35,236 bases of DNA, from assembly GCA_011192125.1 (NCBI GenBank), contig DUEL01000116.1, forward strand, positions 1 through 35,236. The letters are read 5' to 3'. Positions within the stretch are counted from its first letter, which is position 1. Every line of letters starts with the position of its first letter. Of the stretch, positions 1-8,400 are shown piece by piece. Both the position numbers and the translations under genes were made by a program. The notes under the pieces were generated by a model, which was not told the origin of the DNA, did not search any database, and saw only the letters and a list, made by a program, of their open reading frames with translations. The DNA comes from Thermoflexia bacterium. Its GTDB lineage: Bacteria > Chloroflexota > Anaerolineae > B4-G1 > DUEL01.

Positions 1-10
1 CCCGTACACA

Positions 11-1750
11 CTACTTGTCGGCCGGAGCGCCAGCCTCCTCCTTGCGCATGGCGCGCATGATCGCTCGGATGCCGTCCACGGCAAGGATGAGGGCGCAGAT
101 GATCAGCACCACCGCCAGCACGCCGGCGATGATGTTGCCGATAGCCCCGCCCACGTCAGCGAAGTCCACAGCCATGAAGGACTTGTAGCCGGTGCGCGCC
201 AGGGCAGCGATGGTGGTCAGGAACATAAAGATAAAGGGAATGAACGACCACCAGAAATTCTTGCCCTTGGAGGCCAGCCACAGGGTGATGATGAGCAGCG
301 CCAGCGAGGCCATCAACTGGTTCGAGCCGCCGAAGAGGACCCAGATGCGGGTCCAGAAGCCGGTCCAGATCAGGATGCCGGAGAAGATCAGAGCCACCAG
401 CGAGCCGACGTGGACGTTGCGCAGGACCGGGATCCGGTCGCCCAGGAACTCAGCGCTGGCTACCCGCATGAAGCGGACCACCAGATACATGATGGTCAAC
501 GCCATCAGAGTGAGGAAGACCGCGCCGTAGGGGCGACCGAACGACTCCGGCACGCCGATGTAGCTCAGGAACACAGCCAGCCCGTTGGAGAAGACGCCGG
601 CCTTGCCACCCCACTCCGCGTACCGCGCCAGGCTCCCGGCACCGACGACGGCGGCTAGCAGGGAGAGGACGGCCACGAACATCTCCAGGAACATCGCACC
701 GCCGCCCACGAAGAGGGCATCTCCCTCCCGCTCCAACTGGCGTGCCGTGCCGGAGGAGGAGACCAGGCTATGCCAGCCGGAGATGGCACCGCAGGCGATG
801 GTGACGAAAAGGATGGGCCACAGGGGACCCAGCGCGCCTAGGGTGACCCCCTCAGGGCAGGTCGTCGCCGCGCAGATGTCGCCGTTCCAGTTGGTGAAGG
901 CCGGGAACTCGGCGGGGTAGGAGGGGTGCCAGACGATCAGACCGATGACGCCGCCCAGGATGCCCAGGAAGACGATCCAGAAGGCGACGTAGTTGATCGG
1001 CTGCGCCCAACGCCAGATGGGGAGCACCGCGCCGAAGTAGCAGATGACCAGCGTCACCACGCTCCAGAAGATCTTGTAGCCGGGGTCGCCCAGGGCGGTG
1101 TTGATGCCGGAGAAGAGGTTCTGTACCCCCTCCAGGGTGCCCAGCCAGATGCCGATGAAAGCACCAACGACCGTGACGACGGTGGTCAGGATGATGTCCT
1201 GCTTCCACTTATAAGTCATCTGGCCGGCGAGGAGCCCAAGTAGAATCACCAGTAGCACCCCCAGGGGCACCGACGGCTTGGACATCAGGTCGTAGCCGAC
1301 GATCTTACCGAAGGCACCCATAATGAGCAGGAGATAGCAGTAGATGAATATCAGCAGGATGTTCCGAGCGCGGGGGGAGATCAACCGATAACTGAGCGCA
1401 CCGAAGGTCTGCCCCTCCTCCCGGACCCCGACGATGATGCTGGCGTAGTCCTGCACCCAGCCGATGAAGAAGGTGCCCAGAAGGATCCACAACAGTGCCG
1501 GAAGCCAGCCGTACCGCACCGCTACAATGGGGCCGACGATGGGACCGAGGGCAGCAACCGACTTGAACTGGTAGCCGAAGAGGACGTTGCGGTTCGCGGG
1601 GGTAAAGTCCACGCCGTCCATATACATCTTGGCCGGCGTAGCCCTGGAGTTATCCGGCTGGATCACCTTGCGATCGATGCTCTTGGCATAGACACCGTAG
1701 CCAATGCCGATCGCCGCAGCGGCCAGAACCAGGGTCAAGATCGCGTTCAT
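11..1750 (-). CDS. cstA: Carbon starvation protein A family transporter
   Basis: This 579-residue polytopic membrane protein matches the CstA family, which takes up peptides and, in enterobacterial homologues, pyruvate across the cytoplasmic membrane. The sequence shows well over ten hydrophobic segments, and the family-typical N-terminal block VGPIVAVRYGWLPALLW followed by WVQDYASIIVGVREEG at roughly residues 70-115. The length is shorter than E. coli CstA (about 700 residues) but normal for the compact bacterial form. The ATG at 1750 is preceded by AAGGAGGG (1757-1764) at 6 nt. A promoter lies about 200 nt upstream, leaving a long leader that contains a possible 22-codon upstream ORF ending inside the ribosome binding site. 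It is divergent from argF. The family call is firm; the substrate is not known from sequence. Confidence 0.93.
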   Translation of the reverse strand: MNAILTLVLAAAAIGIGYGVYAKSIDRKVIQPDNSRATPAKMYMDGVDFTPANRNVLFGYQFKSVAALGPIVGPIVAVRYGWLPALLWILLGTFFIGWVQDYASIIVGVREEGQTFGALSYRLISPRARNILLIFIYCYLLLIMGAFGKIVGYDLMSKPSVPLGVLLVILLGLLAGQMTYKWKQDIILTTVVTVVGAFIGIWLGTLEGVQNLFSGINTALGDPGYKIFWSVVTLVICYFGAVLPIWRWAQPINYVAFWIVFLGILGGVIGLIVWHPSYPAEFPAFTNWNGDICAATTCPEGVTLGALGPLWPILFVTIACGAISGWHSLVSSSGTARQLEREGDALFVGGGAMFLEMFVAVLSLLAAVVGAGSLARYAEWGGKAGVFSNGLAVFLSYIGVPESFGRPYGAVFLTLMALTIMYLVVRFMRVASAEFLGDRIPVLRNVHVGSLVALIFSGILIWTGFWTRIWVLFGGSNQLMASLALLIITLWLASKGKNFWWSFIPFIFMFLTTIAALARTGYKSFMAVDFADVGGAIGNIIAGVLAVVLIICALILAVDGIRAIMRAMRKEEAGAPADK

Positions 1751-1762
1751 CGCTTTCCCTCC

Positions 1763-1831
1763 TTACAAGCCGATAGAAGACGAACGAGAAATCCCCACCT
1801 GACGACTTTCCTCGGTTCCTTGCATCACCAC
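1763..1831 (-). CDS. Possible 22-codon upstream ORF in the cstA leader
   Basis: In the cstA leader a GTG-GTG-ATG start cluster (1831 down to 1823) follows a full AAGGAGG (1842-1848) at about 10 nt. The frame runs 22 codons (residues such as GTEESRQVGISRSSSIGL) and stops with TAA at 1763-1765; the last A-G bases of this stop region form part of the cstA ribosome binding site. This geometry suggests translational coupling or leader-peptide control of cstA. There is no homology that I recognise, and a chance ORF of this length is possible; the strong Shine-Dalgarno sequence is the main argument. Ribosome profiling or a start-codon reporter would decide it. Confidence 0.35.
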   Translation of the reverse strand: MVMQGTEESRQVGISRSSSIGL

Positions 1832-1964
1832 CCGTGCACCACCTCCTTTCCTCGCACCTTGCCTCTCAAGGCGGCACTGATTGTCCGGAGGGAGCCCAAT
1901 GGCAAGCAACTGCGGCTTTTTAAAGGTTTCAAAGAACCAACGACCCTATGTCCGGCCGCTTACC

Positions 1965-1992
1965 ATTGTATTCCGCTTAATGGAAATGTCAA
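1965..1992 (-). promoter_or_regulatory. sigma70-type promoter for cstA
   Basis: On the minus strand TTGACA (1987-1992, perfect -35) is followed after 16 nt by TACAAT (1965-1970). Transcription would start near 1958 and leave a 5' leader of about 205 nt before the cstA ATG. It is back to back with the argF promoter, 13 bases away, so one bound regulator could touch both. Confidence 0.7.
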
Positions 1993-2005
1993 ATCGCACC
2001 CGCCG

Positions 2006-2034
2006 TTGCCTCCCCGTCCCCCTTGTGGTATACT
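2006..2034 (+). promoter_or_regulatory. sigma70-type promoter for argF
   Basis: TTGCCT (2006-2011) and TATACT (2029-2034) are separated by 17 nt. The start site would be near 2041, about 30 nt before the argF ATG, with AGGAGGGG in between as ribosome binding site. No ARG-box-like operator is evident to me. Confidence 0.6.
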
Positions 2035-2070
2035 GACACCAACAACGCAACGATCTCCAGGAGGGGTCCG

Positions 2071-2991
2071 ATGGAACATTTCCTCAGCCTGGCCGACCTT
2101 CAGTCCGCGGAAATCTGGGACCTGCTGGAGGAGGCGATCCGTCTCAAAGAGGAGTGGAAGCGGGGCGGCAACCAGCCTTTGCTGGCCGGGAAAGCCCTCG
2201 GGATGCTCTTCCAGAAACCCTCGCTGCGCACCCGCGTCTCCTTCGAGATGGCGATGCAGCACCTGGGCGGCCACGCCCTCTACCTCTCCCCCTTCGAGGT
2301 CCAACTGGGCAAGCGGGAAAGCGTCCCCGACGTGGCCCGCGTCCTCTCCCGATATGTGGACATCATCATGGCCCGCGTCTTCGCCCACTCGGACGTGGTC
2401 ACCCTGGCCGAGTACTCCCGCGTGCCGGTGATCAACGGTCTGTCCGACTACAACCACCCGTGCCAGGGCTTGGCCGACCTACTGACCATCATCGAAAAGA
2501 AGGGGAGGGACCTGAAGGGACGCAAACTGGCCTTCATCGGCGACGGCAACAACGTCGCTACCTCGCTCCTCTTCGGCGCGACCAAAGTGGGGATGGACTA
2601 CGCCATCGCCACCCCGCCGGGCTACGAACTTCCCCCGGAGGTCTGGTCGCTGGGCGAGCGGTTCGCCGCGGAGAGCGGCAGCCGGTTGATGGCAACCCAC
2701 GACCCCGCCGAGGCCGCAGCCGACGCCGACGTCATCTACACCGACGTCTGGGCTTCGATGGGACAGGAGGACGAGGCGGAGGAACGGGCCAGGGTCTTCG
2801 CCCCCTATCAGGTGAACAGTGACCTGGTCGCCAAGGCCCGGTCCGACGTGATCGTGATGCACTGCCTGCCGGCCCATCGGGGTCAAGAGATCACCGACGA
2901 GGTGGCCGACGGGCCCCATTCGGTGCTCTGGGACCAGGCGGAGAATCGATTGCACGCCCAGAAGGCCATCCTGGTGAAACTGCTGACGTAG
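2071..2991 (+). CDS. argF: Ornithine carbamoyltransferase
   Basis: This protein of 306 residues makes citrulline from ornithine and carbamoyl phosphate in arginine biosynthesis, in the cytoplasm as a trimer. The carbamoyl-phosphate motif SLRTR lies near residues 50-54 in [11 protein letters not shown], the HPCQ motif is near 129 ([11 protein letters not shown]), the DVWASMGQE segment is near 224, and the ornithine-site HCLP motif is near 265 ([12 protein letters not shown]). These mark an OTCase rather than an aspartate carbamoyltransferase. The ATG at 2071 is chosen because AGGAGGGG precedes it; an in-frame upstream extension from 2023 would overlap the promoter. Length is normal for the family. 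It stands alone here with no other arg gene; the next gene starts 65 nt downstream and could be cotranscribed. Confidence 0.95.
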   Translation: MEHFLSLADLQSAEIWDLLEEAIRLKEEWKRGGNQPLLAGKALGMLFQKPSLRTRVSFEMAMQHLGGHALYLSPFEVQLGKRESVPDVARVLSRYVDIIMARVFAHSDVVTLAEYSRVPVINGLSDYNHPCQGLADLLTIIEKKGRDLKGRKLAFIGDGNNVATSLLFGATKVGMDYAIATPPGYELPPEVWSLGERFAAESGSRLMATHDPAEAAADADVIYTDVWASMGQEDEAEERARVFAPYQVNSDLVAKARSDVIVMHCLPAHRGQEITDEVADGPHSVLWDQAENRLHAQKAILVKLLT

Positions 2992-3056
2992 CACCTGCCC
3001 AGCCTGCAGGCCGTCCCTCAGCGGTTTCCCTATCCACCCACCAATACGAGGTTGCC

Positions 3057-5315
3057 GTGGCCGGGGACCGAAAAGTTTACGAAGAGGCGCTGAACGAGGG
3101 ATCCAACTACGCGTGGGAACGCCGATGGGAGGAAGCGGCCGAAGCCTACCGGCGCGCCCTGGCGGAGTTCCCAGACGACCTGGCTGCCCTGGTCGGCCTG
3201 GGGTTGGCCCTCTTCGAAAGCGGACGCCTGGAGGAGGCTCTGGAGGCCTATCAGCGGGCCGCTGAGATCGACACGGAGAACCCCACACTCCCGGAACGGG
3301 TGGGGCAGACGCTGGAGAAGTTAGGGCGGCTCAAAGAGGCGGCACAGGCCTACCTCCAGGCCGCAGAGCGGTACACCCATCGGCAGGCCCCCTCCCTGGC
3401 GCTGGAGCGGTGGGAGGACGCCATCCGGGTGGACCCCTCCTGCATCCCCGCCCACGTCCACCTGCTTAGAGCCTATCTCTCTCAGGGCAAGACCGCGAAC
3501 GCCCTCCGCGAGTACCTGGCGCTGGCGGAGATCTACTCCGCCCAGGGAAAGACCGACCAGGCCCTGGAACTGTGCCAGTACGCCCTGCGCATCGACCCCC
3601 ACCACCCCGAGGTCCTGGCGATGATGGACCGACTTCGATACGGCGAAGAGGTCCCACTCGACCGGCCCCCAGGCACCGGCCCTCTGGACCTCCTTCCTGA
3701 GGAGGAAGAAGAGGAGGAAACCCGAGGGAATCCCGCCGAGATCGCCCGCGAGCGAGCCCTGTCCGATCTGGCGGAGATGGTGTTCGACGAGAGTCTCCCC
3801 CAGACCGGCAACCTGGTCCTCCGTCCCCTCACCAAAGTTCAGGTGAACACCCTCATCGCCAGAGCGCTGGACGCCCAGACCCGAGACGACCTAGATGAGG
3901 CGATCGCCTGCTATGAAGAGGTCCTTCGCGGCGGCATCATCCAACCCGCCGTCAACTTTAACCTGGGGCTCCTCTACCAGCGTCAACTCCGGTTCGAAGA
4001 GGCGATCGAACAGTTCGAGCAGGCCCTCCAGGCCCCCCAGTACCGCCTCGGCAGCCTTTTCGCCCTGGGCGAATGCTGCCGCGCCCTGGGTCGGATCGAA
4101 GAGGCGTTGACCTACTTCCTCGAAGTGCTGAAGACCGTCGACCTCGGAACCGTGGAACCGGACCGCGCAAAGGAACTCACCCGGCTCTACGACGGGCTGA
4201 GCCGCCTCTATACCGCCAGGGGCGAGGAAGAGTGGGCGGTGGATTTCATCAACGCCCTGATCGACTTCCTCAACGCAAAGGACTGGGAAGAAAAAGCGAT
4301 CCAAGCCCGAAAGCGACTCGACAACGTGGCCCAGGACGGCCCCATCCTGAGCCTGGCCGAGCTCCTTATGGCACCCGACCCGGACCGGGTCCTCCACTCC
4401 CTCGGGCTGGCCCAGGAGTACGCACAGCAGGGTCTATGGAACGCCGCCCTGGATGAACTGTTCCTCACCCTCACCGTGCTCCCCACCTGCCTGCTCATCC
4501 ACCGCCAGATCGGGGAGATCCTCCTCCAGATGGGGGAGACCGATCAGGCTCTGGAGAAGTTCCAAAGCATCGCCGGAGTCCATCAGGTGCGGGGGGACCT
4601 CTTCCAGGCGGCAGCGATGTATGAGCGGATCCTCCAGCTAGCGCCGATGGACGTGAGGGTCCGCTCCCGACTGATCGACCTTCTTATCGGTCAGGGAGAG
4701 ATCACCCGGGCCCTGGAACAGTATCTGGTCCTGGGCGAGACCTACTATCAGATGGCCCAGTGGGACCGGGCACGGGAGACCTACAACGAAGCCCTACAGC
4801 TGGCCCTCCAAAAAGATGTCGAACGGGAATGGGCCGTCCGTATCCTCCATCGGATCGGCGACATCGATATGCAACGGGTGGACTGGAAGCGGGCCATCGC
4901 CGTCTACGAGCAGATCCGGGACCTGGACCCCAACGACGAAAAAGCCCGAATGACGCTGATCGACCTCTACTACCGGTTTGGAAAGCAGGCTGAGGCTCTG
5001 AAGGAGTTGGACGCCCTCCTCCGTACCTACCGAGAGACAGGAGAGACGGCGAAGGTCATCCCCACTCTCCGAGCCCTCGTGGACGAGTACCCCGACGACA
5101 TCCCCCTCCTCGCCCGCCTGGCGCAGACCCACCTAGACGCGGGCAACGTCGAGGAGGCGCTGGAGGCACTGGACCGGCTGGGGGATCTCCAACTGCAGGC
5201 GGGCCGCATCAAGGAGGCCATCAACACTATCAAGGTGATCCTCCGCCTCAATCCCCCCAACGCCGACGCCTACCGGGAACTGCTGGAGCAACTGGAAGCG
5301 GGCCAGATACCCTGA
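3057..5315 (+). CDS. Large tetratricopeptide-repeat protein
   Basis: This 752-residue protein is built almost entirely of TPR-like helical hairpins, such as AEAYRRALAEFPDDLAALVGLG near the N-terminus and LIDLLIGQGEITRALEQYLV in the second half. A short acidic run (PEEEEEEETRGN, about residues 215-227) separates an N-terminal TPR block from a longer C-terminal one. No signal peptide or membrane segment is visible, so it is probably a cytoplasmic scaffold. The GTG start at 3057 has GAGGT shortly upstream. It lies 65 nt after argF and converges on the macroglobulin gene, with a 75-base inverted repeat between them. TPR proteins bind partner proteins; the partner cannot be read from the sequence. 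Confidence 0.85.
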   Translation: MAGDRKVYEEALNEGSNYAWERRWEEAAEAYRRALAEFPDDLAALVGLGLALFESGRLEEALEAYQRAAEIDTENPTLPERVGQTLEKLGRLKEAAQAYLQAAERYTHRQAPSLALERWEDAIRVDPSCIPAHVHLLRAYLSQGKTANALREYLALAEIYSAQGKTDQALELCQYALRIDPHHPEVLAMMDRLRYGEEVPLDRPPGTGPLDLLPEEEEEEETRGNPAEIARERALSDLAEMVFDESLPQTGNLVLRPLTKVQVNTLIARALDAQTRDDLDEAIACYEEVLRGGIIQPAVNFNLGLLYQRQLRFEEAIEQFEQALQAPQYRLGSLFALGECCRALGRIEEALTYFLEVLKTVDLGTVEPDRAKELTRLYDGLSRLYTARGEEEWAVDFINALIDFLNAKDWEEKAIQARKRLDNVAQDGPILSLAELLMAPDPDRVLHSLGLAQEYAQQGLWNAALDELFLTLTVLPTCLLIHRQIGEILLQMGETDQALEKFQSIAGVHQVRGDLFQAAAMYERILQLAPMDVRVRSRLIDLLIGQGEITRALEQYLVLGETYYQMAQWDRARETYNEALQLALQKDVEREWAVRILHRIGDIDMQRVDWKRAIAVYEQIRDLDPNDEKARMTLIDLYYRFGKQAEALKELDALLRTYRETGETAKVIPTLRALVDEYPDDIPLLARLAQTHLDAGNVEEALEALDRLGDLQLQAGRIKEAINTIKVILRLNPPNADAYRELLEQLEAGQIP

Positions 5316-5324
5316 CCTGTTTTT

Positions 5325-5399
5325 ACCACAGAGACACAGAGGACACGGAGAATCTCAAAACAATTGAGAAAAACTCTGTGTCCTCTGTGCCTCTGTGGT
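5325..5399. repeat. Long inverted repeat between convergent genes (CACAGAG-type element)
   Basis: Two 26-base arms (5325-5350 and 5374-5399) pair with only 2 mismatches, and the 23-base loop contains a further TCTCAA/TTGAGA stem. The element fills the gap between the TPR gene stop (5315) and the macroglobulin stop (5405). Transcribed from either side it forms a long hairpin, so it could act as a bidirectional terminator, but no U-tract follows on either strand. Degenerate relatives occur at about 15031-15059, 23349-23375 and 24265-24291, so it is better seen as a dispersed repeat family. Confidence 0.75.
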
Positions 5400-5404
5400 G
5401 AATA

Positions 5405-8400
5405 TCACGGCTGCACGGTGAACACCCCACCGTCCGACCGGCCCATCACCTCCGGGAAGTACATCTCGTAGGCGGTCGTCGGCAGGACCCGGTACTCCCC
5501 TGGCAGGCCGACATACAGCAGGTAAGTGTACTCGTAGGTCCCCGCAGGGAGGGAGGTGGCGAAGAGGACCACCTTCTCGTCCCTGATGTCCACGTCGGTG
5601 AACCACCACCAGCCCCACTCCCACCAACCGACCTCGCGGTCGAGTGGCTGGAGCCCACCTTCTCCCTCCTCCACGGTCGGGCTGGTCCGCAGGCTGGTGT
5701 CCACCGGCTCCGTCCCCGCCGGGAAGGGATCCTCCACCACGACGTAGTGCAGGTCGTTCGGCGCGATCAGGGTCAACCGAACCCGGATGAGGTCTCCCAC
5801 CCGCGCCTCATCGACGGGCGGGCAGTCCTCCTCGCAGTCCGCCATCTCGTAGGTCCGCCCGACGATGATCCCCCGGTTCAGCCCGTGTACCTCCTCCACC
5901 GGCAGGTAGGCCCGCAGGTGGGCAGTGTAATACAGGTTACCCGGTCCCTTACCGCGGGCGATCTGCAGCCGGTTGACCTCATCCCGCAGCAGGTCGGCCA
6001 CCGCCACGCGGAAGGTCGCAACCTCCCGCAGCGTCGCCGGGGTGACCTCGCCGGAGCCCAGGTCCTCCCCGTTCAGGCGGACCCCCCACGAGTAGTCGGC
6101 CTCCAACTCACCGGTGGCGACCATCCAGTCGGTGAGCCCGATGAGGGCCCAGGCGGTCTCCTGGGTGGTCTCCCAGTGATCGGCGGTGCGGGCGCGCATC
6201 AGCCAGCGGACGGCCAGCGGGGCCAGCCGGTTGTCCGGATCCAGCCGGGCCAGCGCGTCCAGCACCACCGCCGTGGTCCGCGTGTCGGTATTCCAGTTCC
6301 ACCGCTCCGGCTCCCGCTCCTGCCAGCGGGCCCCGGTCGCGCTGACGATGGCGGCGGAGGCCAGGTCGGAAAGCAGGGTGCGGATGCGGGGATCGTCCTC
6401 ATCTACCCCACCCAGCGCCATCGCCAGGAAGGCCCGCCCGTAGTGACCCAGCCGGTCCCGCACCTCGTAGAGGCCGGCCAGATCGCTCTCCTTCACCTCG
6501 CCCGCCTCGCCCAGCACGTAGAGGATGAACGCCTGCCGGTTCGCCTCCCCCGTCGTCTCCAGGCGGGAGGCCGGCTCCAAGTGCTCTTGCAGGTAGCCCA
6601 CCCCCCGCGCCACGACCTCCGGGTCCACCGCAAACCCCGCCTCCTGGGCCTTGACCAGGCCGAAGACGACGTAGGCGGTGACGAGCGGCGAGGAGGCGTC
6701 GTTGATCCACCAGCCCCACCCGCCGTCGTAGTGCTGGCGGGCGTAGAGCCGCTGCAGCGCGATCCCCACCTGCTCCCGCAGATGGGCCTCCAACTCCGGG
6801 TCCTCGATCCCCAACTGGCTCAACGCCCGGTAGGTCAGCACGTTGGGCAGGAAGCGGGAGACCGTCTGCTCGGTGCACTCGTAGGGGTAGTGCTCCAGGT
6901 AGTCCAGCCCACCGACCATCCCCGCCGCCAGCGACGGCTCGATCCGGACGGTCAACTCCCCCTGGGTCACGTCCACGGTGCGCGGCAAGGCCACCGCCTC
7001 CAGGACGCTCCCCGGCTCGTCCAGCACACCGGCGGTCCCCACCGTCTCCGGCGTGGTGTACCGATACACCGGCAGCCGCTGGTCGGGCGGGAGGCCCGTG
7101 GGCGGCTTCACCGCGTCGGAGAGGCCGCCGGACCGCGCGTGGAAGGTCAGGTCCACCGACGAAGCATCCCCCACCACCTCGACCGGCCACTCCACCCGCG
7201 CCTTGCCGCCCGGCTCCAGGGCGACGGTGTGGCGGCTCTCGCCCAGCAAGGACGCCCCCTCCGCCTCCAGCCAGACCTCCACCTCCAGCGGTTGGTCGGT
7301 GTTGTTGTGGACCACGGCGGCCAGGTCGGCCCGGTCCCCGGCGACGAAGAAGCGGGGCGTCACCGGCCGGATCAGCAGGTCCTTCGTCGAGAGCAGATCG
7401 ATCTCCGCCTGTCCTACCCGTGCCTCCACCGTCACCGCCCGCACGTCCACCCGCCACGTGGTCAACTGGTCCGGCAGGCGGAAGGAGACGGTCGCCCTCC
7501 CCTCCTCGTCGGTGCGGACGGCAGGATCCCAGAAGGCGGTGTCCGGGAACTCCTGGCGGATGAACTCGGCCCCCACCGCCATCTCCGCGCCGCCACCGCC
7601 ACCTCCCTTAGCCCCCCGCGCCACCTGGACGGTGATGCGATCCACGGAGACGGAGAGACTGTCGGCAGTGCGGATCCCCAACCCCCGCTGGCCGTAGAAG
7701 GCCTCCAGGATGGAGGGGGCGTTGGGGTCGGTCAGGGAGAGGACCGACTTGTCGACCACGCCGATCCCCACCTCCGCCTCTACCGGATTCCCCTCGGCGT
7801 CGGTGACGCGGATCTCCAGGCCGACCCGCTCCCGGGGGCCGTAGTGCTCCCCCGCCGCGATGTCCCGGTCGGGGATCACCTCGACGGTCAGTTCCTGCTC
7901 CTCCGGGGAGACCTCGAAGGAGACGTACCCCACCCGATAGGCGGGCACCGGGTTGGTCTCGTCCACCCCCTTGACCAGCACGACGGAGACATAGACGTTG
8001 GGGGCGTAGTCGGCGGTGATGGGCAATTCGATCGTCTCGGCGTTGCCGTGGAGGGTCTGCACCCAGCGCTCGAGGATCCGGCCCCGCTCCACGGTGACCA
8101 GGGCGGTCACCTCGCCCTGGAAGGGGGAGGGGACGAGGATCTGGGCGACGTCGCCAGGTCGGTAGGAGCGGCGGTCGGCGATCAACTGGATGCGGTCGTT
8201 GTTCTCCCGTCGCCAACTAACGTACTCCCGGGAGGTGACCCAGAGCCAGGTGGCGGAGGTGATCCGATGCCCCTCCTTATCGACACCCACCGCCTTGGCG
8301 ATGTAGGTGCCGCCCGACTCCGGCACGAAGGCGACCTCCGCCTCTCCCCGGCCGTCGGTGGTCACCGTCCGGGTCGCCACCACCGTATCCGACGGGACCC

